DNA from: Pteria penguin
Lineage: Eukaryota > Mollusca > Bivalvia > Pterioida > Pteriidae
Length of the DNA stretch: 64,000 nucleotides
Reading direction: 5' to 3'
NCBI GenBank assembly: GCA_035048485.1
Contig: CM068587.1
Coordinates: 45,817,496-45,881,495, forward strand
Positions 38,601-49,139 of the stretch are shown here, in pieces (position 1 is the first letter of the stretch; each line of letters begins with the position of its first letter). The position numbers and the translations under genes were made by a program. The notes under the pieces are model-generated. The model did not search any database. It was not told where the DNA came from and worked only from the letters and a program-made list of their open reading frames with translations.

Positions 38601-41600
38601 TTTCCAAACTCTGCAATATAGAAGTTGATGTAGTGTTGCCATAATTCTACGCTGAGAGAAATTGCCTTCACACCTTGCTCAAATATCTGACAGGGTAAAA
38701 GGAAATACACATTAAAAAGTAGAAATCTCTGTTCATAGGGTCAGCCCTCAGAAATGTCCGAATTCTGTCCGAGATGACCGCATGAAAGTTCAATAAATCA
38801 CATGGCATATAAAATAAACTACAAATCAGTATGTCATACATGGCGCGACATTACCCATGACAAGAAACCCCCGCGATGTTGCTTACTGTACCATCCGTCT
38901 TGATCACAAAGGAAGGGATAAAACTCCTGCCATGACATCAATCTTGTAGGCAGTCATCTTCACCTGGACAAAGGATCAGTAACTGGTAAATGGCCGGGCA
39001 GCTTGTAACACTTATTGACCTTGAATCAGGAGTACAGTTCTAAATTCTTACTTACAATTCAAAGTCCTGATAACTGTATAGGTGAATAAGAAGAACTTTT
39101 AGACTAATTTAACCTGTATATTTTTTTATGCTTCCAAGTCTAATTGAAAAATACACTATTTACAAATACAGTAAATGAAGTAATTCCATTAACAGTTGGA
39201 AATCAATAAAACTTTGACATTAATCTTATTCCATTTTCAAAAGTATCTATAGCTCTAATTGTTTTGTTGAATATATCTATAAATGTATACTGATATTGAT
39301 TTTTCAAACAAATACTTTGGTATTCCAATTTAACTATACAACACTCTCCTATAAACTTGTCTTCTTGAATAATCTTTTCTTACTAATTTTCAAAATTTTA
39401 AGAAAATAAGGCCTAAAAAAAAATAATTGTGTTTCCTATAACCCAACCGACCTTGTTTTTGCTCCCCGACTTAAGTTTATTTTTTCAAGATAAATTACAG
39501 GATCAACATGACAAAAAAATTGAGATCATATTTCACAAACAAGAAAGGCTTCAAACTTGCAGCAAGCAACTGTGCTGACTGTAATATGTAGTAAACCAGG
39601 ATACCGGACAATATTAGACAGACATTCCAGCCTGTACAACCTATTTTTAAAGTAGTTAAAAAAAATTTTAAAAAAATAAAACAAATCAACCTCCGGCCAT
39701 CAACTATTCAGCCATGTTATAGGAAACACATATTTTTTTTGGGGGCCTAAACAATTTGTTACACTGTCCTTATTTGTAAATTTACTGTTTAAATTTACTG
39801 TCTAAATATTGGTATGTCAAAGCACTTGAGGTTAGTTATTACTCTGTTTAACAAAGCAGGAAGTAAATTCAATTCTTGTTACACTTAAAATCTGATTACT
39901 TTGGAAAATTCAAATTTTGACATATTTCAGATAAAAAATTTTTAAGCATGGTCTGTAATTGATTGAAAGCAGAATCATAATCTGCTAAAGATAAAAGATT
40001 TATTATTCTCAGTTTGAAGTTCAACATTCCCTAGGTTTTGAAGGAAGTAAATGTTAAAAAATGACATTTTGTGCAACAGTATTACCCCTGCAGAAGCATG
40101 AACTCATAATCAGGGCTCAAAAATTTTAGCAAGTCATGAACTGCTTTATGACAATGGGTCAGTTTTCTAAGCACTTGATCATGTAACTGGCTTTCAATGA
40201 AATGTCTTTGACAGTAATATTTGGGTTTGAATGTTTTATGGAATAACATTAAAGTTTGCATTTTTCATTTTTTCTTCAAATTCCTATTAAATAGGTTATT
40301 CTTCGATGTGTCAATCTGATTTAAGCCATATTTTGATTCCACTTCCCTATTTGTCCCATTGCCAATAAAGATCTGACGAAACCCCATAAGGGGTCATACT
40401 CTGGTGAACTCTGATAACGTTTCAGTCACCGAATCTGTTATTTCCCATAGCCAATCAATGACTCGGCTAGGCACATGCAAGTGATACAATATGTAACAAA
40501 CACTGTTCAGAAACTACCTTGTGGGTCACGCACACTGAGGATGTTAATTTCATTCCTAGGAATTTGTAGCCGATCCACTGATTGGCTAAAAATTAGAGGT
40601 CACCACAACATGACCCCTTACAGGGTTTCGCCAGATCTTTATCCGCAATGGGACAAACAGAGAAGCGGAATAAAGATTTGGTTTCAATCAGATTGTCGAT
40701 GTGTAAAAATGAATTTTGAGCCCAGATAATGTGTAGATATATTAAAGCATGATTTCCAATTTATATCTCTAAGTGAAAAGTTGCAGGTGTATCAAATATA
40801 AAGACGCCATGAACTGAGTATGTATTCAAGAATTTTCATGAAAATCACACACGACACGTATCAAATATATCAAATCAAACATAAACATTCTAATACCAAA
40901 ATGAAATATACAGTACAGTCCAGGTGTTTTGTGATTTTTCCACCTACCACAGTGGGCCACATCCAGGTGTAAATTCAAGAATTACACAATACACTGTGTA
41001 GTACACAGAGATGTGAATGAGCACAGGTAAATTTCCACCTGAATTTCCAATGTGTGGGTGTTTTTCCCCCAGTTTTGCACAATTTCTCCATAACACCTGG
41101 ACAGTACTGTATGTGTGGTACTGGTTAATCTACCATCCATAGTTCAAGTCGCATTTAATAACCTCCTTTTGAAGATTTTAATGCTTAATGATTTACTAGA
41201 TATCTATTCAAGGTTGTCTTAACAAAAATTCCAAACCTAATGACATTTTTTTTTCTTTGGAGCTTAATCAGAACCACACATATATTTTCTGTTTGGCCTA
41301 ACTTTTGCTTTTTTCGGTAAATCTATGCCAAACTTAACAAGGCATTGTAAATAATTTTATACCCAATTGCCAATAATGAAAAGGTTTCTTTTAAAGTAAT
41401 ATTTTGCAGTTTTATTCAGTAACGAAATGAAAGAAGAGTAATTTGCTCTCTTTGATTTCTTCAATTTCCTTCAGTTCTCCGAAAACTATAAACAATAAGT
41501 CTGATAATCCGATTGTTTAAATTTTCAGAGTAGAACTATAACCTCTCGATGTATTTCAAATATAAATTTAAATAAAACATCTTCTTATAATGTCAGGAAG

Positions 41601-44600
41601 ATTTCTTCAATCTTTTTTCCTTCCTTTTTCTTTAAGGATTATGTTAAGTATCATGATGGAACTACAGCAGATACAGGAAAACTAGTGAATTTCTGCAATG
41701 TTTGATAATTCCAAAAACTGATTTTTTCCTTTTATTTTGGTTTTGTCCTAAACATATGCGAGAGTTTTTTAATAATTCTACACAGTCTTTTTCTGAACTT
41801 ACCTCTACAGCTTTTTCGGGTCCAGCATTTCGCTTTTCCATGTCTGCATATTTTTTCCAGTAACCGTAACAATATGGGTAATGTTCAAAGAACTCTTCAT
41901 AAGCTTTCCTTGCAGAGTCTATCTTTTTCTATAAATCAAATAAATATATATATCAGAGGGAGATTATTCTAAGTTCTGACTATTTTTCACTAAGCAAACA
42001 AGATGTGTTTGTTAAATATGAATGCCTCGGCAGCAACAAAACCCGATGTAAGGTAAATTTTGAAATGTAGGTCAAAGCTCATGGTCAAGGTCATGAGGTA
42101 AATGACCTTGGGGTAAATTGAAAGGCCTTTATTAGTGGAGTATGTATGCCAAATATGAAGTCTCTATTTCTCACATTTCAAAAGTTATGGCAAAGGATAA
42201 AGTTGACAACAGACAGACCAACAAACACACAGACAAATTAACACAGACAGACAAGTCAAAAGCAATATGTTCCCAATTTATTGATCCGAGGGCATAAAAA
42301 CTTAATCCATGACTTTTACATCAATTTCGACAATACACAGATTTCCTACTTTACATGATATAAGGGACCTAAAGATGGACAAACTTTTTGCCAGAATATT
42401 GATTAGGAGGTAGTTAAATCCTGGATTGTGATGTTACAGTAGAATGATGCAAAGAGCTGCAAAAATTATATGGTGGGCATTTAGTGAGAGAGAAGTTTCT
42501 TGTGAAAAAGTTCTATTGATAACAGTCAAGGCATTATAAAACCGATAACCTGTAGGACAGTCAGATGTACACAGGAGTGCTGATCAATCCTGCATCAAAT
42601 TTTCCACACAAAATTAATTCTTAAATTTCTCAATCCCAGCTAAATGTCTTTATATCCCCTGGCAATTATGAGTGCAGTCAGGTTTTATATATACAATGTA
42701 TTCAAATTTCAATAAATGAAAATCTTCCTACTCTGCTCAAACCAGTTAGGGACTATTTCTTTGGAAAGAATCTTCTCCATCCTCCTCCAATTCCCACCTT
42801 TGTTAAAACACATTTTCTTTTGGCATTTAAAAATAAAATTATATATTTCATGTGGCCATACTGGGCCCCATTGGAAGTAAGCCACATGCATTTCGTGGGC
42901 TATCCATTGTATATACAATGTCATTTCAATGTATTTTATATAAAAATGTAATGAACAAAATGTGACACTCTACTATTTATAAATAAACTAATAATGTGAT
43001 AATATGCATTTATTGTCTAATCAAATTGTTTGTATCTTGTTGACAATGTTTTGCCAAATGAAATAAATCAATCAATCAGTACTTTATAGATCTGAAATGA
43101 ATTCCATGATAAATTTTCAGACAAACTTACCTCTTGTTCCACATATTGCAGTAGGTAAGTCCATCCTGTGAAGTCAGATGGATTATCTCTAACTGCCTTC
43201 CAGTACTTCTCCAATTCTGCATTATTTTCAATGTGATCTGTTTTTACTTCTTTAGTTTCTTCCCCTGCAGTATCTTTCAAACCCGAATCTGAAATATGAA
43301 TTAAGTTGATTTTCTTGTAATTCAATTACACCCCTTTAGGAAATTCAATCAGAGATGCTGAAATCTGCCGGTCTAGACGGCATGATCGGTATAAATCGGC
43401 CGTGACCGGCAAAGTTTCCGTCCAAGCTGGTCCAAATGTCCACAGTCAATTCTGAACGCAAATTTTCATTTTGGTAAATGCATTCTTCAATAATCTGGAT
43501 TGGTTACACGTTTACTTTAAACCTCTGTTTATTACCCCGCTATACAAGCGTTGTATTGACACTGAAGGTAAAAATGGAATTCGTGTCGGGGGCTAAACCA
43601 GGCCAGAAAAGAAAGCTTCCCAGGAAGAGGCAGAAAACAAGGCAGCGAAATACGAGAATAACAGGATTCCTCGGGAATTTAAACAGTCTTGGAAAGAGGG
43701 GAGGGATTGGTTATTGTTTGAGGAGGGAAAGGGAATGACATGGGACAGGGAGGAGATAGGAACAGGGAGGCCACAAGGATTGAGGAAACTCTGCAAAACG
43801 AAGAGACCGCATTGGAAGTGTCTTCGCTTCAGGGTAGGTGCGACCTACAAAAGGCTACATCAGTACATGGTAGTTTGACACAACAAATTGTGATGATGCT
43901 AATTGTTACAAATAATCAAAATATATTTTACATTTGTCTCTTTTGAAACAGTCACGTTCATACTTTTCCTCCGTGGTTTTGTGTCACTTCAACTATTTTT
44001 CAGTTATATCATGACAAAGCAGGAGGTAACCAATTTCTGGCCTTAATTAAGTTTAGGGGACCGGGGTTATAAAAACTAAAACTAAAGGTTTTTGGACCGG
44101 TTCTTTGTAAAATGTGTGTTAAGATGTGTGTTCTGTAGGTTCTGATGTTTACTTTTGTTACATTCAGAGAATTGACCACTTTTCGAAGAAATTTGCAAGC
44201 CCCTAAGGACCGAGTTTCCTCTACTCAAGTTACGAGTGATTACAATCTGCAGTCATTCCAGTACTTGCCTTTCTTCACAGGGGGCAGGCTTGGTGTAGTG
44301 GTTAAGCGCTTGGATTGCGGCGCAGACGATCCGGGTTCGATTCCCGGGTTGCGCCACTATGTTTAAGAGGTTGATTACCTCCTGCTTCCATGTCGCGATA
44401 TAACTGAAAAATTGTTGAAAGCGACGTAAAACACCAATCAACCAACCAACCTTTCTTCACAAGCTCCCTGCTCCATACAACCACCAAATCTTGCAAATGT
44501 TGTCCTTAACGGAACCAAATAATTGTACAGTATCCATTCTCGGATATCAAAGTGAAGTCAAATAACATTAGAATGGATGTCTTAGAACATGGTCATGAGC

Positions 44601-45686
44601 TTTTATGTCACGAAAAACGTCATGACATCAAAATACATTGTAACGTCAAGCAAGCCAACTGGTGCTCCTTAGATGCGTCACTTATTCTCGCACATGCTTA
44701 GATGTATACAAAACCAAAATGGTGGAGGATTCGCCTATCGTTACTCCATTTTAACCTGATTTTCCCTATCTCCTTTAATCTCAACCTCTTTGGCACCGGC
44801 TTGCAGTGCAGAGCACTACAATATAGTGCTAGCAATAAGGTACGGTAAAATTTCTGTGATATAGAGTGTTCCCATACGGTCCTGTTTTCCTCAAATCAGC
44901 AAGAGTTATCTCCCTCATTGGAGTACAACTCTCGGGCTTTATCCATCAATGCTCATATAAAATTGCTTGATTTAACTTAATTTTATGAAATAATCGCATT
45001 GTATATGAATATGTTTTACAGAAAATTTTCAACTGATTGATTATATTTACTGATTAATTAAGACTGTAGTCCCGAAATCTACCCTGATAAATAGTTAATT
45101 TCTCAGAAATTTAATGAAGTTTACATGGTAGAGATGGAAAAAGTCCGAGAGTTGTACTCCAACATGGCCGCTAATGCTAGTAGTGTGACATCACATGGGC
45201 AAACTCTATATACAATATTTTAGCCTATATAACCCCGGTGCCCTATACTTAACTAAGGCCCAATCTCTTTAACTTAGTGCCAATAGTGGGGCAATCAGGA
45301 AATCGAACACAGATGTTATCTAAACAGTCAAGGAGCGACATAGTCAAATACCATGTTTATAATCTAGATATTTACCACTACGCGGAAGTGAGTACTGATT
45401 TAGATTTATCAGCTGGAGTTTTTCTTTTTGTTTTTTGCAAACAACATCAATCGGTCTCCGTAGACAACAAACTTTCAATATTGACGCTAGTTAGTGACTC
45501 TTGAAATATAAATCAATATTTAAAACTGCTGTGCAGTAATTCATTGCAAACTAATGCATCTATAAGATGCAAAAGTGTTTCAGCCATATGTATAAAGCAT
45601 GCAACGCAATTGGAATGCGTGACACGACATGGATTACCTGGATTGGAAACCTCTTCGGAGGAATTCTCTATATCTGTCGTCGACAT
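26608..45686 (-). CDS. PRPF39: PRPF39, U1 snRNP-associated HAT-repeat splicing factor, 15 exons, 644 residues
   Basis: PRPF39 (yeast Prp39) is a nuclear U1 snRNP-associated factor that helps U1 engage 5' splice sites. Exons: 45686-45638, 43288-43131, 41928-41803, 38686-38571, 38342-38184, 37749-37554, 34858-34748, 34176-34012, 32736-32610, 32251-32043, 31060-31001, 30052-29868, 28610-28518, 27983-27866 and 26670-26608 (stop TGA 26608-26610). All phases close. HAT repeats (half-a-TPR) fill residues about 50-550: [109 protein letters not shown] and [13 protein letters not shown] all match the family. A less conserved acidic linker ([13 protein letters not shown]) lies in exon 6. The C-terminal tail is Tyr/Gly/His-rich. 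Human PRPF39 is about 669 residues, so the length fits. The start ATG (45684-45686) is followed by an acidic N terminus. No break was seen. Confidence 0.96.
27389..27663 (-). mobile_element. SINE family B, full length
   Basis: The tRNA-like head is at the high-coordinate end; the tail ends in GATTGATTTTTGTTTTACG-type sequence. The target-site duplication TTGTGTGTTTGA lies at 27377-27388 and 27664-27675. It is in the last PRPF39 intron but one. Confidence 0.9.
29000..29120 (-). repeat. SINE-B tail fragment with a 25-bp tandem repeat
   Basis: GATTGATTGACTGATTGACT and TTTTACTTCACTCCACGA match the SINE-B tail. ATTATTTCACATATTTCACT then repeats three times. Confidence 0.6.
30197..30469 (+). mobile_element. 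SINE family B, full length (reference copy)
   Basis: A box TGGCCTAGTGGATAAGG, B box GGGTTCGACTCCC, then the body and a run of CAAT tetramers. The target-site duplication TCATGAGTAGCA is at 30185-30196 and 30470-30481. It is in a PRPF39 intron, antisense to the gene. Confidence 0.92.
31190..31993. mobile_element. Unclassified 0.8-kb element with 12-bp inverted ends
   Basis: GGTCGGAATTGC at 31190-31201 is inverted at 31982-31993. The inside is richer in CG than the flanking intron and has no open frame. It may be a MITE or part of a larger element. It lies between PRPF39 exons 10 and 11, about 50 bases from exon 10. Confidence 0.45.
33090..33994. mobile_element. Tigger/pogo-type element, non-coding, TA target
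   Basis: Inverted ends CAGTCAAACGTCGATATCTC and (inverted) CAGTCAAACCTCGATATCTC, flanked by TA on both sides (33088-33089, 33995-33996). CAGT-started ends with CTCGATATCTCGAA and a TA target are typical of pogo/Tigger elements (Tc1/mariner superfamily). No transposase remains. Its right end is 14-15 bases from the PRPF39 exon 8 donor. Confidence 0.85.
34265..34570. repeat. Dispersed repeat related to D1
   Basis: It holds TGTGACCTTGACCTTGAG, AAAGTTATGGCCCGGACAAG and a CA microsatellite (34454-34475). A degenerate inverted SINE-A tail follows at about 34594-34660. It lies in a PRPF39 intron. Confidence 0.5.
35963..36616 (+). repeat. Dispersed repeat family D1, copy 3, split by a MITE
   Basis: It begins with CAAACAAGCTGTTTGTGAAA, has the 'ggtcattgtcaaggtcaaaagg' core, and resumes after the MITE with CAACAGACAGACAAAC and GGGGCATAAAAAAC. 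The MITE at 36172-36532 interrupts it cleanly. Confidence 0.8.
36172..36532. mobile_element. MITE family M3, copy 1, 9-10 bp target duplication
   Basis: Long inverted ends of about 55 bases begin CAATCTGATTAAAACC, with two mismatches. GGTTTACAAC at 36162-36171 and 36533-36542 is the duplicated target. Long ends with a 9-10 bp target suggest a Mutator-like origin; an 8-bp hAT target is not excluded. Confidence 0.88.
36619..37077. mobile_element. Foldback MITE with about 200-bp arms, TA target
   Basis: The arms begin CTGTCCGCGCCACTCACT and pair over most of their length (AGTCGTAACTT, TAGATAGGGCG, TTTTGACGTGAC occur in both). TA flanks at 36617-36618 and 37078-37079. It sits directly after the D1 copy. 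Confidence 0.85.
37175..37240 (+). mobile_element. SINE-A tail fragment
   Basis: TGCTGCCACGATATGACTGA then AATAATGTTGAATGTGGC matches the SINE-A body end. It is short and decayed. Confidence 0.45.
39408..39750. mobile_element. Probable MITE with inverted ends around GTGTTTCCTATAAC
   Basis: TAAGGCCTAAAAAAAAAT followed by GTGTTTCCTATAAC on the left is matched, inverted, by the right end near 39715-39750. No open frame. It lies in the intron between PRPF39 exons 3 and 4. Confidence 0.65.
40312..40695. mobile_element. MITE family M3, copy 2, 9-bp target duplication
   Basis: Same family as 36172-36532 (CAATCTGATT ends, CACTTCCCTATTTGT, 'aaaccccataag', CTTGTGGGTCACG). TCGATGTGT at 40303-40311 and 40696-40704 is the target duplication. 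More diverged in its arms than copy 1. Confidence 0.88.
40911..41109. mobile_element. Small MITE with CAGTACAGTCCAGG ends, TA target
   Basis: Ends CAGTACAGTCCAGGTGTT and (inverted) CAGTACTGTCCAGGTGTT, with TA at 40909-40910 and 41110-41111. A Tc1/mariner-type element of 199 bases. Confidence 0.82.
42003..42300 (+). repeat. Dispersed repeat family D1, copy 4
   Basis: It starts ATGTGTTTGTTAAATATGAA, has CATGGTCAAGGTCATGAGG and CAACAGACAGAC, and ends GAGGGCATAAAAAC. The bases just before it (41972-41994) reappear inverted at the duplication junction near 51460. Confidence 0.75.
43603..43745 (+). pseudogene. Fragment like the N-terminal part of a TTF-type/hAT-related zinc-finger protein
   Basis: One frame reads [19 protein letters not shown] then EEGKGM, which resembles the stretch before the zinc finger of TTF-type, hAT-derived proteins (a 'W..G..WL.F....G' pattern). 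The cysteines expected next are absent and no splice context was seen. It lies in PRPF39 intron 1, antisense to the gene. Recognition is from memory of the pattern only. Confidence 0.35.
43988..44038 (-). mobile_element. SINE family A, left half of a split copy
   Basis: The inverted SINE-A body (CAGTTATATCATGACAAAGC, AGGAGGTAACCAAT) stops where the TIR element starts. The copy resumes at 45261. Confidence 0.75.
44039..45260. mobile_element. 1.2-kb TIR element with 8-bp target duplication
   Basis: Inverted ends of about 33 bases (GGCCTTAATTAAGTTTAGGG and GGCCTTAGTTAAGTATAGGG) with three mismatches. Target copies CAATTTCT (44031-44038) and CAATCTCT (45261-45268) fit an 8-bp duplication as in hAT or P elements. 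No transposase frame. Inside, a second inverted pair of about 40 bases (around TTGGAGTACAACTCTCGG, 44918-44958 and 45126-45168) can form a hairpin. A complete SINE is inserted at 44280-44449. Confidence 0.8.
44280..44449 (+). mobile_element. SINE family A, full length, youngest insertion of a nest
   Basis: Intact A box GGTGTAGTGGTTAAGCGC, B box GGTTCGATTCCC, body and CAACCAAC tail. The target duplication CCTTTCTTCACA lies at 44268-44279 and 44450-44461. Confidence 0.92.
45261..45345 (-). mobile_element. SINE family A, right half of the split copy
   Basis: The inverted head continues: CAATCTCTTTAACTTAGTG, then a B box in inverse (GGAAATCGAACAC). Together with 43988-44038 it makes one old SINE. 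Confidence 0.7.
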
Positions 45687-46240
45687 TTTTTAACCGGAAG
45701 TTTACATTTGAAGCGGTGATTCGTAAAATCTAGAGAAATCTAGACATATATGCTTGAAAAGGGGTAAGTCTAGAGACACATCGAACATTAGCGGTGCACA
45801 CTAAAACTCCGATTTATGACTAGACACACGAGGCTTTGTATGCACTTAGACTAGAGACATGATTGTATACATGTCTCTGATTAGACACATGGAATTTTGT
45901 AGGCAAAGACAGTCTTTTGAATGATAAATCATACATTTTCTAATGTATTATTATTTCATGTGTCGACTCAAGTCTTGCCAGCATAAATAAGCATTTATAA
46001 ACATATGAAATATAACACTTGTAAAAGAGGGCATTTTAGGAAAACAGAATACAAAGGACATGAAGAGTTACCAGACACTCAAATATGAAACATGATACAT
46101 TTGTATGAAGGCATATATCGTCTACATGACAGTACAGCTTGCCCAGGATGATTCTGGAGAATTATTAGCTGCCAAAATAAGGATAGTTCATAATATTATG
46201 GTGCCCCACTTTTAAAAGTAATAATATCTATTATTTTCAT
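45687..46240. other. PRPF39 upstream region
   Basis: The DNA just upstream of the PRPF39 start has repeated TAGAGACA and TAGACACA words (about 45740-45895). A promoter is expected but no TATA or other defined element was recognised. Confidence 0.35.
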
Positions 46241-46363
46241 ATAGATTTTAAAAATTGGAATCAGAGACACAGAAGTGATATCAATAAGCACAAGCTCTAT
46301 ACATAAAAATGATACACTTTCCACATACTCAACGTTTCGTTTCCCTTGTTTTAATAATGATAA

Positions 46364-46824
46364 CTACGGAAGTATGGAAGGGACATGTGGGAAAAAAATT
46401 ATCTCGTGCGCAGGAGATAGTTATGTTGTGCGCACGACATAAAAAGCCGTGCACTTGAGATAAAAAGTAGTGCGCACGAGATAATTAGACTTAATCGGCC
46501 AATAGCAGTATGTCTCACATAATTACTATGGGATCTCTTGCTTTATCGGAAATCTTACTGAATAAATCTGATTTAGAAAGAGTTCCCATTGAAATTAGGA
46601 ACCAAGGTGCTTTAGCTACATTCCATAATATTGTTGAACTTAGGGGCTGATCCAGGATTTGGAGTTAACGTGGGAGCGACGTCAGGCAAGAGGTCTGGGG
46701 AACACCTAAGTCCCCAGCAGACCTGAAGCTTTGTCCACCCCGGGAAATCACGCAATTTGGCAATTTTGGGGCTTAAAATTTCACTTCAATTGACTATCCT
46801 CAGTTGGTATTATAAACAAAACAC

Positions 46825-46855
<31 letters not shown>

Positions 46856-47493
46856 TGTGGCAGACTTATTATGTGATAATTTACTCGACTTCTCTTTATT
46901 TTTCTATTCCATGAATATTACATTGCCTTATTAATCACAGTCTAAGTTCAAAATGAGTCATAATCATAAATTCTTTATACTTCAACATTTTTAAAGGGGG
47001 TAGGGGGTTAGAAATGGGAAAATCAAGAAAACTGCAAGTGTAAAGCGCGTCCATTTGGGGAGGGTGAAGTCATGGGGTAGGAAAGGGGACGTAAGGTAGA
47101 GGAAAGAGCATGTGTTAGCTTTGTTGACACGGCAGCTGCGATATATCAACTGTGGACGCTCAGTTGAAGTGAAATTTTAGGCTGTCGGTTTCAGGGGGAA
47201 AGGGATTGGAGACGAAGCTTTGGACCTTCTGGGGACCTAGGTGGTCCCCAGACCTCTCGCGTAACTTCACCCCACCCTAACTTCAAATCCTGGATTAGTC
47301 CCTGATTTCAACAAAATTATGAAATGTAGCTGAAGCACCATGTTTCTTCAACATAATTATCTCGTGCGCATGACTTTTTATGTCGTGCGCACGACGTTTT
47401 ATGTCATGTTCATGACATAAATATCTCGTGCCCACGACTAACTAAGTCGTGCGCACGAGATATTCTTTTCATGTCCCTTCCATACTTCCGTAG
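46364..47493. mobile_element. 1.13-kb foldback element (in copy 1)
   Basis: Ends CTACGGAAGTATGGAAGGGA are inverted at the right. Pairing arms run several hundred bases inward, through GCTACATTCCATAAT, GATCCAGGATTTG and AGGTCTGGGGA blocks. Near both ends lie clusters of short palindromes such as TCTCGTGCGCACGA. The centre holds a GA microsatellite (46821-46855). ATGATAA before and ATGATGA after may be a target duplication. No coding capacity. Confidence 0.85.
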
Positions 47494-47879
47494 ATGATGA
47501 GTTCGTGTGGGATGAAAAGAATTCAACAATGGCTGTTTAGAAACATATGACAAGGCTTGGGCTTTGTAACTAATCGGATATCGGCATATTTTAGGCAAAT
47601 TTGATATTTTATACACAAGACAAGCATTTTCAAATACTTTTCATATATCAATTTCAAGTCGTAATAAAAAAGAGCTTGACATTGATATACATCGTTTTCA
47701 TAAGAGTACACCATTCTCCTGTTTTATTGACACAATTATGTTTTTCCATGATTAATCATTTAAAATCTTGATCCTATTATAACAATTAGATAAGTGCGAA
47801 AGGTATGGAAAGTATGAAATACAACTTTACGTACAAAATGTCGTAAAGTTTGGTTACATTTGATTTCAATCCTGGACCA

Positions 47880-47912
47880 CCCCCCCCCCCACCCCCCCCC
47901 CCCACCCCCCAC
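47880..47912. repeat. Poly-C tract, length differs between copies
   Basis: A C run with single A breaks; the matching tract near 53117 is shorter. Confidence 0.9.
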
Positions 47913-48314
47913 TGCCTTGTATATCTAAAAGTCTTTAAACAGCTTCTTTTATTAAAATACATTTAGATGAAATGATGATGTCATCATGTTGCCTTTCATT
48001 GATATGAATGTTGTCAGTTGGCTCGTCCAAGTTGAAAAGTGAGCTAAAATGTTTTCATAAGTAGGTTGTTGGCCTTGCGTTTTGGGTCATAGTAGGTGAT
48101 ACAAATCTAAAGACATAATAGCCGTTATTTTCGCCAAATTCTTATTTTTTGCATTTTTCAAAATAGCAAGCGATGTTTCGATAATGCACGTGTACATCTG
48201 TATTGTTTATACAGCTTAAACTCTGACCCGGAAGTATATGTACATGCGGAAATGAGATTTCGATAAGGCTTATTATGGATCTTTTCCGTATATTAGTTTC
48301 ATATCTCGTTAGAT

Positions 48315-48585
48315 TGATTGACTGATTTTTGTTTAACGTCACACCACGAATATTTCACGTATTTGGTGACGGCATCTGCCTGATGCGGGGCATACAAATT
48401 TTGACCTTTGCAACGGACCTACCCGAAGCAGTGAGGGATCTTTAACGTGCCATGCATACCACGACACGGGGCCTCGGTTTTTACTGTTTCATTCGAAAGA
48501 CAGGACACCGGCATGACCCGAGCGGGACTCGAACCCCGGCCTCCCGATCAGGAGGCCAGCGCGATACCACTAGGCCACGCCGGCT
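48315..48585 (-). mobile_element. SINE family B, full length (in copy 1)
   Basis: The tRNA-like head is at the high end (inverted B box GGGACTCGAACCCC). Target duplication TCATATCTCGTTAGAT at 48299-48314 and TCATCTCTCGTTAGAT at 48586-48601. It was inserted before the segmental duplication, since both copies share it. Confidence 0.9.
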
Positions 48586-48893
48586 TCATCTCTCGTTAGA
48601 TAACCCACATTTGTTGCACCTTAAAGATATATATCCTAGACAAATTACCTGTATCAGAGTATATATTTGTGAATATGTTTATGTCTTTGTCTGTATTGAT
48701 CAGAGACTTATAAATCTATTTTTATCTGTATTTAATAGTCAAATGTTCAAGTTTTTTTTTTTCATGTTAGTGCGTATTTTAATTCTTTTATATTCAGAAT
48801 TTTATTTCTATTCAGAGACCGATACATTTGTACAGTGGTTACTCCAATGTCTATAAATACAATACTATTTACAGTACCCCTACCCGCCCCATT

Positions 48894-48897
<4 letters not shown>

Positions 48898-48924
<27 letters not shown>
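48898..48924. repeat. Poly-T tract, 26-27 bases
   Basis: The matching site in copy 2 (near 54117) has only six T. Confidence 0.9.
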
Positions 48925-49139
48925 GACGTTTTCAGTTGTCAGGATAGTTTATAGTTTAAACAGTATTTATTTATTAGAATGCATAGGAAATGTTTACAAA
49001 CAACAAAAGATCAGGATTGGGCAACAAAATTCTTATATAAAGCCCTCTCTCTGTCGGGATAGGCACCCCCAGATCTATATGGTTTTTTTTCTGTTTAGTA
49101 ATCTTCAACGAGTATTTTAAAGTTGCACTAGCTGTCATT

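Noticed and set aside
46630..47318. An inner transposon nested inside the foldback element
   Set aside because: The inverted pairing continues outward without a break to the outer ends, so one foldback element explains the whole.
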